Part shown: positions 15,061-26,900 of the stretch, piece by piece
How positions within the stretch are numbered: position 1 is the first letter of the stretch
Layout: every line of letters starts with the position of its first letter
Source: Tribonema minus
Taxonomy: Eukaryota > Sar > Xanthophyceae > Tribonematales > Tribonemataceae
Direction of reading: 5' to 3'
DNA: 64,000 nt
Assembly: GCA_017506865.1 (NCBI GenBank)
Contig: JAFCMP010000523.1
Location: forward strand, 620,001-684,000
Made by a program: the position numbers and the translations under genes
The notes under the pieces: model-generated
Seen by the model: only the letters and a program-made list of their open reading frames with translations
Databases searched by the model: none
What the model was told of the DNA's origin: nothing

Positions 15061-17927
15061 TCATTGCGGCCGATCCCAATGCGTGGTCTGCGTGTTGTGA
15101 TCAATATAGAACCTGTGAGCGAGCGGGGCGGCGCAGGCGCAGGAAATGGTCAACTGCATGCAAGTAGAACAGGGGCCGTAGCGACCAAGGCTTGACTCAA
15201 TTCGCCAGACACCAGCAGTGCGAGTTTGCTGCGTGGGCCTGTATACTTGACGCGCAAGTGACAATAGCCTTGTGACCATTAGTTGACGCACAGATCGCAG
15301 ATAGGCAACACTGCAGACGCAACAGCTGCGTTAGCGACAACAAGCGGCGGCACTGCACCAGCACTGCCGCGGCGGTCACATGCAGTGTGCGCCCCTCTTT
15401 CGCAGCTGTGCAACGCATGCACTGTGCAGTAAATTGCCTGCGCATGTCGCTGGTCCAGCAGGGCCCTGGACCACAACTGGCCAAGCCCCAGACAACGCTG
15501 TGCACACCATTCAAGAAAGCAGGACTTACTTTCTGCCTTTAGGATCCGTCTGCTCCTCCCATCCCGGTGGCAGCGGCGACGGCTGTGGCAGCGGCGACGG
15601 CTGTTCGCCGCCGTTTAAGTTGCCTGCTGACGTGTAGCGCGCCTCTGCAAGGCACGGCGGCGGGATGTAGTGTAAGAGCCGTGATGCAAGCACTGCCAAG
15701 TCACCAGCGGCTGACGTCGCATGCAGGGCGCAAGTGTTCGCGCCAAGTGCGTCGACAAGCACTGTTGGCGGACTGCCAGTGGCATTCACAGTGCACTGCG
15801 CGTTTCTGAAAGCAAACGCAAAACTACGCACTGTTTCGCCATAAACAAGTGACTTTGCCAGAGCCGTGACTGCGCGCACCTGCCCATGCGGTGCGTGACG
15901 CTGCTGATGGGTGCTGCTGCTGGAGCTGGTGCTGCGGCTCCTGTTGCTGCTGCTGCGGCAGCTGCTGCAGGAGCTGCTGCTGCAAGTGCTGCTGCAGCGG
16001 CTGCTGCTGCTGCTGCTGCTGGTGCTGCTGCTGCTGCTGCGGCTCCGGACCTGAGATCCACCGCCCCTGCAGGTCGTAGTACGGCTTGAACGGTGTGGCG
16101 CCGCCGTCTTGCTGAGGCGTTGCCAGATGACCATTCCCAGTCGCCAATTGATGCGGCTGATAAGCTGCTGATGCTGCTGCTGCCGCTGCTGCTTCGGCTG
16201 GTGATACCCGCGAGAAACCATACGTGCCAGTAGCTGATTGATGCGGCCGATCAGCTGCTAGTGCTGATGCAGCCTCTGCCGCTCTAGCTGGTGGCGCCCG
16301 TGCGAACCCATAGATCCCAGGAGCCGATTGATGCGGCTGATCAGCTGCTGGTGCTGCTTCAGCCGCTGCCGCTCTAACTGGTGGCGTCCGTGCGAACCCA
16401 TATGACTGCCGCGGTGCGGCGTCAACGTGCTGCTGCTGCGAGCGCTGCTGCGAGCGCTGCGCAGGCGTCGGCAGCGCCGCCGTCTGGCTCGAGGCGAAGC
16501 GCATTCCCGACCCTATGCCGTCAGTGCCAGCCGGTGCTGCTGCTGCGGTGGCAGCTGGTGACACATTGCCATCTAGCTTCATAACGAGGTGCACTGCGCC
16601 GGCCGAGCGCCCCTTGGCGTCGTAGATTTCGTGCCACTGATCTAGTGTCTGCAGTACACAGGCAGCAAGGCGTGTGGCGCGCCGTGAGACGCTGAATGAT
16701 GCCAGGATCAAATGGGCAAGTCTCCTGTAGACTCAGTCATGAAAAGTTCAGTAGGATGCCCGCTGCTGGCTCACAACACGAGGCCCATCTGTTGCCATTG
16801 GTCAGATTGAAGTACAGCTGCTTCTTCCTGCATGCACGCCAGTTCCATATGGAGCACGATAGTACAAAACCTTCAGCAATACATGAGGTGGGGCACGCAC
16901 TTTCAGTTGAGAGTGCAGCGCGTGCGCGCTAAAGCTCCTTGCAGCGCAGCTGTGCTCACCGCATTCGCCGGCACACTTGCGATGGGCCACTTGCCGCAGC
17001 CAATGCTCGCCGAGCTCATGATGTTCTTGTCCGCCACCTCAAAGTATATGAAGTCCCCCATGACTGCCCCCACGTCAAAGACGAAACGCTGATTCCACAC
17101 TGCGCTCGAGCCGCCATCAGTGTGCACCTGCAGTTAGGCAGCAGCGTCATAGATGCCGTACGTTTTGTGGGCTCAACGCAATTAGCATCGCTTCTGTGAG
17201 CGAAATGTCGAGTGAGATGCTAGTTTTGTGGATGCTTTTAGTGTGCGCAATTCCAATGTGGCAAGGGCACCAAGTGAGGCACAGTGCATACAGGTGTATG
17301 CAGGCACCATTTCTTGGCTTGAACAGCTTGAATGAAGCATGCTTTTGGTGTGCGCAATTCCAATGTGGCAAGGGCACCAAGTGAGGCACAGTGCATACAG
17401 GTGTATGCAGGCACCATTTCTTGGCTTGAACAGCTTGAATGAAGCGGGCCATGTGTCCAATGTGTTGAAAAGTGCCCCACCAGAGTGAAGCTACCAGTGC
17501 AGCCCGCTTCGCAGAGGCCCAGCTATGACGCATCCTGCATGCATACCAGCAGATCAGTTTTGCTGGTCAAACAGCTCCTTGCAACGTATCATCGCCGCTA
17601 CTTGCAGAGTGCTCCCTACAAAGTTCCAGCACAATGCATTGCTGATTGGCACACACCTTCGTTCTAAGCACATCGCCTCCGCTCCCAGCCCACAGCTTGA
17701 GATATGGGTCCTGCGTACCGATCTGAGAAAGGAGCACAAGCGAGCGTGATTAGAGAGACAATACGAGGGTGACCACGACCACGGAGAATTAGGAATTATG
17801 CGTGCCAAACACGCAGCTGACATGCATTAGTTTCAAGGCAACCTGACGCCGACTCCACGCTTACCAGCTGAACTTTCTTGAGCTGGCGGGCCCCTCTGGC
17901 CTCGACAACTAGATAGGTTGTGCTCAT
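15061..17927 (-). CDS. C2 domain plus C-terminal WW domain protein
   Basis: Six exons in phase: 17865..17927, 17657..17722, 16960..17127, 15880..16648, 15530..15830 and 15061..15112; 1419 nt, 472 residues. A C2 domain fills residues 1 to about 123: TTYLVVEARGARQLKK, GTQDPYLKLW with the Asp expected of a calcium-binding loop, VWNQRFVFDV, and VHLVMKLDG at its end. Next comes a low-complexity region with three degenerate repeats of about 30 residues (core YGFARxPPxRAA...PHQSA) and a poly-Gln/Ala stretch. The last 31 residues are a WW domain with both tryptophans (LPPGWEEQ and THWDRPQ), joined across an intron as AGAAA|G. Known C2 domains bind phospholipids or proteins and WW domains bind Pro-rich peptides, so it is probably an adaptor; no HECT ligase follows. 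The 49-nt intron 15831..15879 is unusually short. Its start is divergent from the PCIF1-like gene. Confidence 0.82.
17233..17445. repeat. Two-copy tandem repeat, 107-bp unit, in an intron
   Basis: Two almost identical copies sit head to tail in the second intron of the C2-WW gene. The start of gtgtgcgcaattcc recurs at 17241 and 17348. Few differences are visible, so the duplication looks recent. Confidence 0.9.
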
Positions 17928-18248
17928 GTGCTTTGCGCTCCGCTGCTGCTCTGTGTTACCCAAGCTGCCGCTGCTCTGTGTTCCCCGCCTAGCCCTCCTG
18001 TTTCTGTCTGTCGCTTGCTTGTGTGTCCCAGGTCGTGTGTAGCAGCGACGATGCAATGACAATCTAGCGCCGTTCACAGACCGCCGCTGTGCTACGAGAT
18101 GCACACAAAAAAATGTCAGATTTTTCTGAACGCGAGTCCATTCTTGAAGTTATACTTGAACTTTGTTTTTTGGAGGAAAAGCGGCACTTGCGCATGCTGC
18201 TCAGTGCGCAGTAGCTTCTACAACGCGCAGGAGGTGGAGGCAGTCGCG
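17928..18248. promoter_or_regulatory. Divergent promoter interval, C2-WW / PCIF1-like
   Basis: About 320 bp between the two start codons. It contains the direct repeat ctgctctgtgttccc/ctgctctgtgttacc near 17944..17984 and short dispersed acttgaa/ttgaagtt motifs near 18145. Start sites are inferred from the chosen ATGs. Confidence 0.45.
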
Positions 18249-19829
18249 ATGGAGAAGCGGCTGAGAGGAGACGATGAGCTGGACATGTTGTTGGCAAGCA
18301 TGGAGGGTGACGAGACACCAACAAACCAGAGCGATGACGGTGGTTCAGCAGCTCCAACGTTGGGGGTTGCGGGAGAGCAACACACGCAGCGCGCTGAGCC
18401 CGAGAGGGGATGGAACAAAGCGGTCTGGAATGCTGGCGTGTGCAAGCCAGAGGATGCCATTGCTGCTGCGATGCCCGATAGGGTGGCCATGCAGACCACA
18501 CCGCAGGTACGCTTTCAAACAGCTGTATACGGCCCCCAGTCTTCGCAGCATTGAGCAGCGCAACTTTATGTCTGGACAGTATGCCACGGGTGTTGAAGCC
18601 CTGACCAACTAAGCGCTTTTATACTTTTTACTGGAGAGATTGCCGTGTACAACCTGCAATGCCTGCTGCTGGTGTCATGTTAGCACAGCTTTCTAGTTTG
18701 TTGACCCATTAGTGATGCGCAACAATACCATGAACCGAGGATTGTCGACACATGCAGCCAGGATATATGTGGATGACCACCCGCGTTGGCATCAGGTTGA
18801 GAGGCTCTGAAGTGTTGGCACTGCAGCCAAAAATCATTTACACCTCGCACAGCTCAAATCAGCACTGTCCCAACCATGCAGTGCTATTCAACATTTCTGC
18901 GGCAAGTTTGCATAACTGCCCAGCCCCGTTATACTGTGCCGGTGAGAAGTTTTGGCAATAACTTGTTGTTCAGCCTGGGCATGCTGATGTTCGGCTCTTG
19001 CACTGCTGATAAACATGGTGTGCCTGGCATCGCAAATAGTATTGCATTGTGCTGCTCCATCGTTCTTGGCTCTTGACCCTGAAGCAGTACATGTATGGAT
19101 GCATGAAGTCATCCCATCACTGCTGCAAGTGGCATTTATGGTACTCAATCATTATGGAAGTCTAACTGTACCCCACATGAGCAGCAGCAAGTGTTATCCG
19201 TCAATCAGGGCCCAACAAGACGGGCTGCAGACTGAAGGCCCGCAGGACAGGCTGGAACTCCCCCCCACCCACCCCCTGCATTCCGCTGCCACACTCCACG
19301 ATAGCTCGAGCGCACGTCTTGTACACAGTGCCTGGCATGATAAGCCAAGTCCTGGCCACCAAGCTGCGCAGCATACAACAATGGTCCACAACCCACTTGC
19401 CAATCAGACAGCGCTGCTCCGCGTGTGCCCGCCCGGCAACGCACCCGCTCCCCCTAAAGCCCCCGCTCACACACCGCCCACGCCCGCGTTCATGTACATA
19501 CACATTTACTTCTATGCGCCTCGCAGGTGGAGTGTCTGCGGCAGCAGGCCCTCACCGTGCTGCGCGCGCGCTTCGCCGCACTCACCACGGAGCTCGGCGT
19601 GCGCGTCAAGAACGACGTCTTCGAGAAGTGGCAGTTCGGCCAGAAGGCGCGCGAGCGCGCGACGGATGGCGCGCTGCCCGGCGACGATCCGCTGCTGCCG
19701 CGCGGCGCGTTTCGCGACGGCACCCTCGTCGCAGCGCTGGAGGCCGCGGGGGCGGACGGCGCGCAGGCGCACGTGGCGGTGCGCGAGCTCGGGCGCGCGG
19801 CACGCGCCGCGCTGCAGGTGCGCGGGGCG

Positions 19830-19860
<31 letters not shown>

Positions 19861-22800
19861 AGCTGCAGCTGCTGCTGCTGCAGCTGCAGCTGCTGCTGCT
19901 GCCGCTGACGCGCTCTCGATGTTGTGGTGGATGATGGCACACGGCGGATGTAATCTTGTAGCGACGCTGTTGGTTATACGCCATGCGCTCGGAGTGCGTG
20001 GCAGGCATATGATGGTGGTAACCGCAGCGATGCCGAGTTGTGCTGCACCAGTGGCAATTCCTTTTGTGCTGATAAGGACTGTTGGTGGTGGTATGCAGAT
20101 CTACTGGTGTGCCTGGCGTACATACGCTCGTCCTGATTCGCACACAACAAAGGCTGATGCAGATACTGCAGGAGGCACGGGTCTGGCAGTTGCCTCAGCG
20201 CGCACTTTGACCGTTGACCGCGTGGTCAATGCTGCAGAATGAAGTTGAAGTTGAAGCTGAAGAGCTGAAGCCGAAGTGAAGTGGTTGGTCTGTGCACACC
20301 CGCAGCAGCTCGCTGCCATTGTGCGATGCAACAGTACGCGGTGAGCCTCTAGTCGGTGTTGCGTATCTTGCAGCGCTGAGGGCCTGTTTGACCCTCTCCT
20401 TGACCCTGTATCACCCTCTTTCCGCGGGACAACTTGTGCATGCCGCCGCTGCCCCGCACTGCGCCTCGATGCTGTCATCACAGTGCCCAATGCCAGCGCC
20501 GCCTGCGCACACACCGAAGTGACACGCGCTGCACGACTTGCACACGAACCGCTCCCTCTGCGACACATTGTCGCCGCAGCGACTTGACTGTACATTGAAC
20601 GGCCGCTGCTGCCGTACATGCTAAACCCTCGTGTCTCCGCGCGCGCTGGCGCCACCACCCCCTTCCGCACCGCCGGCCAGGTTTTCAACAAGCAGCTGCG
20701 CACGCTGCCGCCGTCGCGGCGGCACGCGACGGCGGCGCGCGTCGACGCCGACACGTACTGCGTGTCCTACGGCCGCCACCGCCTGCGCGTCAACTCGGCG
20801 CACTATGACAAGCTGCGCGCGCTGCACGCCGCGCACGGCAGCAGCAGCGCCCAGCGGCAGCGCAGCAGCGGCAGCAGCGGCGGCGGCGCGCGCGCCGCGG
20901 CGCCCTTCCACGACGCGCTCTTCGCGCTGCTGCTGCGCTACGAGTCGCTCGCCGGCGGCGGCTTCCAGGCGGCGGCGCCCGGCGACGTCTTCGACGTGCT
21001 GCTGCGGCGCTTCGGCGCGGACATGGAGTGCTTCGCGTCGCCGCTCAACGCGCGCTACGCGCGCCACTGCACAGCGTTCCCCGACACGGACGCGCCGTTC
21101 GGCGGCGCGTGCAGCTTCTTTGACTTCCGGCCCGCGTCGGGCAGCTACGAGGCGAACCCGCCCTTCGTCCCCGCGGTGAGCCCTTGAGTCCGCTTTGTGG
21201 TTACCACGCGGCACAGAATCTCACGAGGGCTGAGCGCAGCTGTCTCACTGAGCAATGCTGCCTACAGTGGTGGGTGTTACTTCAAGTATAGGAGAACACA
21301 TGCCGAGCGCTGCTGCCAGCAGCTGCTGCCCCCCCTTGCCTTCACAGCCACCACGCCCGTGCGCACATCACATGCGCCCGCGCCGCCGCCGACGCAGCAA
21401 TTCCTGAATTTTGAATTACGCAGCAGCGCACACGCGCAGCGCCTGCAGGCTCAGCACTATAGACTACCCTCATTCACAGCTTGATTCATTATTTAAATGT
21501 AAAAAAAATGAGCGCAAAGTGCCGAGCGCTGCTGCCCCCCCCCCCCCCCCCGGCGCCGCGCATGCAGGTCATGGACATGATGACGGAGCACATGAACGCG
21601 CTGCTGCGCGCCGCCGCCGCGGCCGGCGCCGCGCTCATGTTCACGGTCATCGTGCCGGCGTGGGAACACGAGGCCTCGTGGCGGCGCCTCGCGCGCAGCC
21701 CGCACGCGCAGCGCCGCCGCCTGCTGCTGGCGCAGCGCGACCACGGCTACTGCGAGGGGCGGCAGCAGCTGCGGCGCACGCGCTACAAGATTGCGTCGGC
21801 GCCTACGAGCGTGTTCTTTCTGCAGACGCCGGCGGCCGCCGCCAAGTGAGTGGCTCAGCGAGGTCGTGCATCATGCAGAGTGCGAGTGAGTGAGTGAGTA
21901 CAAGATTGTGTCAGCGCCGACGAGCGTGTTCTTTCTGCAGACGCCGGCGGCTGCTGCCAAGTGAGTGGCTCAGTGAGGTCGTGCATGATGCAGAGCGCGA
22001 GTGAGTGAGTCAGTGAGTGAGTGAGTGAATGAGTAGAGGCGGCTGCTCGTGCGCCACTGTGCGAAGGACGCCAGCGCCTGCGCGCAACGTCTGCAAGTTG
22101 GCGCCTGCTTCGATGTGCAGCGATGTGGGGGCATGCTTTGTGTGTGTTTTGGTCCTGGTGCAAGAGTGCTACTTCAGACTTTGAACAGCTTCATGCTACT
22201 TCAGACTTTGTGCTGCTGTTGTATGTCAGGTGGCCCGTCACCGAAGCGGCGTGCGACGAGCTGCGCGAGGCCTTCAGGCCGCGGCAGGCGGACGAAGCAG
22301 CTGGCGTCTTCGACTCCATGAGCTCAGCACCAACTTCAACTCTGCCTGCATCCGACAGTGAATCCGAACGTGCAACTGGCGCCCACGGCGCTGCTGCTAC
22401 TGTGGCTGAGCATTTTGACACCGCCAATGGCGCTGATGGTGACAGCAGTGACAGCGCTGGCAGCGGGGGGATGCGCAGCGACGTGCATGTTTTGCATAAT
22501 TCTACTGACGGCACTGCAGTGCCAGCAGCTCCGCAAGCGCAGGGTACCGGAGGCAGCGGCGGCAGTCGCAAGGGCAAGAAGCGGCAGCGCAGCGGCGCCG
22601 CAGACGCTTCTACTGCCGCCAGCGCAGCAGCGATCCGTGGTGATGCCGCCAGCGGCGGCGCCAGCAAGAAGGCAAATAAGAAACAGCGCAGAGCAGAGAC
22701 CGCCGCCGCCGCTGCAGATGGCATGCCGCATAGTGCATTGCAACCACCGTCACAGGCGGACGTGAACGTTCATCGCGGTAGCCATGCGTCAAAGAAAAGC

Positions 22801-22995
22801 AAACAACAACATACTGCTGCAGCTGCGCATGGCAGCGCCGGACATGCAGCACCATCATTAGGCGCTGGCAGCTCAACTGCTGCGGCTGAAACAACCAGGG
22901 CAGGAAAGAAACGTGCGCATGGTAAACCACACAAGCGCAACTTGAAATTGGGCAATGGCAAGGCCCAAAACGGCGCGCGTGCTCAACACAAATGA
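18249..22995 (+). CDS. PCIF1: PCIF1/CAPAM-type cap-adjacent m6Am methyltransferase
   Basis: In animals PCIF1 N6-methylates cap-adjacent 2'-O-methyladenosine in mRNA, using SAM, in the nucleus. Exons 18249..18506, 19527..19817, 20681..21175, 21568..21845 and 22230..22995 sum to 2088 nt (695 residues) in phase. The helical core begins VECLRQQALTVLRARF. The methyltransferase domain has CFASPLN, AFPDTDAPFG, then FFDFRPASGSYEANPPF; NPPF (about 342-345) is the catalytic signature of the family. MFTVIVPAWEHEASW and SVFFLQT follow as in animal PCIF1, and WPVTEAACDELREAF closes the domain. The last 230 residues are Ala/Ser-rich with several basic clusters (KGKKRQR, KKANKKQRR) that look like nuclear localisation signals. 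The N-terminal WW domain of metazoan PCIF1, which binds phosphorylated RNA polymerase II, is absent from these exons. A further small exon between 19817 and 20681 cannot be excluded. Confidence 0.87.
19832..19903. repeat. CTG/CAG trinucleotide repeat
   Basis: About 70 bp of ctg repeats, interrupted by cagctgcag units, starting 14 bp past the donor of the second PCIF1-like exon. Similar CTG/CAG runs lie inside coding exons elsewhere in the window (6590..6615, 15890..16045, 9213..9240). Confidence 0.85.
21784..22013 (+). repeat. Tandem duplication of an exon 3' end with its splice donor
   Basis: The last 62 nt of PCIF1-like exon 4, its donor (AA|gtgagt) and about 50 nt of intron are repeated once with a 115-bp offset (tacaagatt at 21784 and 21899). 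The second copy ends at an equally good donor after 21960. The intronic part is a gtga microsatellite. The coding frame is kept in both copies. Confidence 0.9.
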
Positions 22996-23904
22996 AAGCG
23001 CTGTCAGTCTAGCGGAGTCGCGGTGCTCGTTGCTTGTGCGTGGCTGTTGCAGCGTCGCTCACTGGCCAGTGCACGTTGTGTGCTGCAGGGTCTATGTCTT
23101 CAATCGTCACGAAGCACGCCTCATGTTTTAACTTAAAAGCTGTACTTGAATGTTTGAATGTATAAGCAATGAAGGACGCCATGCAGCGTTCACTACGGGT
23201 GACACTGTCATGTGTGACGCTTTCGCGCGCTCCCGAGCGCGTAGCTATCAAGTACTGCATGTATACTTGAAGGTACTACTTCGGAAGTATATCGGACTTC
23301 GGAAGTATATCGGAAGTATAGTGTTGTGGGAATGCCCAGCGCTCATACCTGTGCCATGTTCACGGACAGTGCTCAGCATCGATGGAGCTGGCCACAATGC
23401 TCAGCCCCACCCTGCTGTCATAGCATCACTACACCATCGAGCTGTACCAGGCAACCCATGTGCATGTGCCGGTTTGGATTGTCATCACGAGCCATGCAGA
23501 GCATCAAATGAAAAGCACACATGGCGTGAGCGTACTTGACGTCATTTGTTGACATGTGATCGCCACTCACATGCGGCATGGTTGCAGCGATCAATAGAAG
23601 TATTATTTACAGGTGTGTTGATTCGTACCACAGCCCGGCTCACACGCTTGGGCTGACCGCTTTGCCATCGCCGCTGAACGGCACACTGGTAACCAACAGT
23701 ATGAGATTGGACGCTCACGAAAGTGCTGTACAGCTGTCGGCGCTGCCGCAACGTCAGCACATGCGCCGTCTGCCTGGCACAAAGCGGTACACCACACTGC
23801 CACCAGTACGACATGATCATATGCCAGCACACACCCCCAAGCCAAGGCTCACCCCCCCCCCCCTTTACTCTCATGCCGTAAACTTCAACCCCGCCGCCCC
23901 CCCT
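22996..23904. other. Convergent intergenic spacer with palindromic short repeats
   Basis: No exon is seen. Around 23255..23320 there is a small array of cttcggaagtatat units. Each holds the palindrome ttccgaa or its variant acttcggaagt, next to acttgaaggtact. A C-rich run at 23850..23865 lies just downstream of the MDC1-like stop codon. Confidence 0.55.
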
Positions 23905-26900
23905 CTACTTCAACTCCACCTCCAGATCCGGCCACCACGCGCACTCCTGCAGCAGGCACGCGCGCGTCAGCAGCTCCGGCAGGTATGCCTTGCCGCCGCG
24001 CCCCGCGCCCGCCTCCTTACGCGCCTTGGCTGTCGTGCACACGTCCGGGTGCGCGAGCACTATGAGCGTGTCGGCGTCGCCGCCCTTGCCGCGCAGCGAA
24101 GGCGCCCACTCCGCGCCCGCGCTCTCCTGCGGCAGCAGCGGCGGCAGCGGCAGCAGCGGCGGCAGCGGCGGCGGCGCAGGCGCAGCGGGTGTTTGTCAGT
24201 ATGAGCCCGGCAGATGTAGGTGTTGTTGAAAAGGGAGGATCTGCAGTGTTTCAGTTGCGCACACTCAACGACCCCGAACAGCAATGCGCATGCAACCGCT
24301 ATACATGCGTTGCTACACATCCTCTCAGACCACCACGCACCACTTTCCGCTCCGCAACAGGTGTCGATTGCGTAGCAGACTTCACGCTTACCACTGGCAA
24401 ACACTCACAGACCTTTCAGGCCGCGTGCATGCATTCACGCCCCTCTTTTCGATCACCACGCACCACTATCTGCTTCAGCTCCGCGGCAGGGGGGCAGCGC
24501 AAGCCGCTGCGCCCCAGCATCGCCGGCAGCGCGTGCACGCGGTAGCCGGAGAGCACGCCGCCGCCTGCCGCGCGGAGCGTCGCCGCGCGCGCCAGCGCCT
24601 CCGCCAAGTTGAATTTCCACTTCTCCTCGGCATCCGCGTCCTTGACTGTGTAGGCGGCCTCCGGTGCCGGCGCCTGTGCCGGCGCAGACAGCGCGTAAGT
24701 GACGGCGATGGTGAACTGACGCCCTATGAGTTATGATTGAGCAAGTGTGCGTGGCGTGGCTATTTTTAACAACTACTCCTGAGCATTGATGGACGAGTGA
24801 GCGGCGGCGGTCGCCGCCAGCGCCGCAACCGTGTATCTGGGCCACAATCGACTTTGGCAAACGTCAGGGCGATCTGCAAGCACGTTGCCAAAGGACAGGG
24901 CGACCTGCAAGCACGACAGAGGGAGATGGGCGCTTGGCGCTGGCGAGCAATGCTGTGGCTTAAGAGCTGCTGGGTGCACAACTGGGCACATGTCGCAGCA
25001 GTGCCCAACACGAGCTTGTGCTGGTTGTTCCGCGTGCTGAACCGCCGCGAGGTGGAGCTATGGTGACATGACAATAGGGCCTTGCATTGAACGTGCGGTG
25101 CCTACACCGCAGCTACAGTCGCCCACTCGTCCAACAGCGCCACATGGCGGCTGCAGGAGCTCGCCAGCTTTTGCTTGCATCGTACACATCATCACCCGCG
25201 CCCCCGCAGCAAACACAACCCCCCCACCTCGAGTCACAGATATACAGCTCCTGACACGTTGCTGTCGACAGCAAACTCCAATGCACCGTCGCCGTTCTCC
25301 TCATGCCACATCCACCAACATGCGCGCCTCTCAATACACATGTGTACCTTGCGCTTGCCGCTGGCCAACAGCCACTCCGGCGTCACGACGTGCGCGCACG
25401 CGCACAGCCCCGCCAGCAGCTTCGCCGTGCGCTTGAGCGGCACGGACGCGATCAAGTGCGTCGCCTCCGTCACGCTGTCCACGATCGCCACGCCCGCTTT
25501 CTTCGCCGCCGCGAGCTCCGCCGCGCCCGGCACGATCCCCGTAAAGCACACCGCTACCGGCGCCGCCGCTGCTGCCGCCGCTGCAGCATCTGCCGCTGCC
25601 GCCTGCGAAGACGGCGGCGATGCCGCCGGCGCCCGCCGGCTGCCGCCGCGCGCTGCTGCCGCGCCGGCCGGACCATCCTCCTGCGATGCCGCCGGCGCCT
25701 TTGCGGCGCTGCGAGCGCGCGCGGAAGCTGCCGGCTTGCGCTCCGGCGTCGCCGCCGCTGCTGCTGCCGCTGACGACTTCCGCCCTCGCTTGCCCGTTGG
25801 CGCTGCCAACTCCTGCGATGCCGCCGGCGCGGTGTCACCATCTGGTTCCGCCGAAGCACTCTCCGGTGCCGCCGCCGCCGCTGCATCAGACGGCGCAGGC
25901 TCTGGCGCTGCCGCTGCTGCCGCGGAAGCTGCTCGCGCTGTCCGTGCGCGCTTGCCGCCGCCGCCGCCGCCATCCTCCTGCGAAGGCGGCGGCGCCTCGG
26001 ACGCCGGAGGCGCCGCGGCAGCGTTGGCCTCCATCGCGGCGCGCGAGCGCTTGCGCCGCCCGTCGCGCCTGTCGTCCTGCTGGCTCGCGACGTCCGCGCG
26101 CGCAGGTTCCGCCTCTTCCGCCTCTGCATCGCCAGCTGCCTCCACGTGCGGCTCCGGCTCAGGCGCGGGAGCGTCCGCGTCTGCGCGTGCGCGCTTCTTG
26201 CGCCTGCCGCCGCCGTGCGCCTCAGCAGTGCTCAGCTCATCCGCCACACGGCCCTCCGCCGCCTCTGCCGGCTGCTGCTGCAGCTGCTGCGCTGGCGCCG
26301 CGGCGCTCTCCATCGCGGCACGCGATCGCTTGCGCCTGCCGCCGCCCGCGGGCTCGGCCTTCCCTCCCTCAGCATCAGCTGCAGGCTCCACGGTAGCAGT
26401 TTCCGGGTGCTGCTGCTGCTCTGCTGGGCTGTGCACTGCGGCCGCGCCGGCGTGCTCCTCTGCTGCGGCGCCGCCGGCAGCTTCAGCGGGGGCTGAGGCC
26501 GCCTCCACCGCAGGCGCTGGTGATTCCTCCTTGGCCTTCCGCCCTCTGCGTTTGCTGTGTGCAGCACCACCGCCTTCAGGCGGTGCCGCGTCCTGCTCTG
26601 CTGCGCCTGCGGCAGGACCCCCAGCATCTGCTGCTGCGCTGTCCGCACCCCCCTCTGCTGCGGCCGCGGCACCATCCTCCTCTGCTGCAGCAGCTGCAGC
26701 CTTGCCCCTCTGCCTGCGGCCTCGCTTGTTGCTGCCGGCGCCGCCGTTGCCGTCCTCCGCCGCCGCAGCAGACGCTGCTGGCGCCTCCTCTTGACCTTCA
26801 CCAGCCGCATCAGTGGCGGCAGCAGCCGGTGCTGCGGCGTCATCAGTGCTCAGCACCTCTGCTGCAGCAGTGCTCCGTGGCTTGCGCCCCTTGCGTGCAG

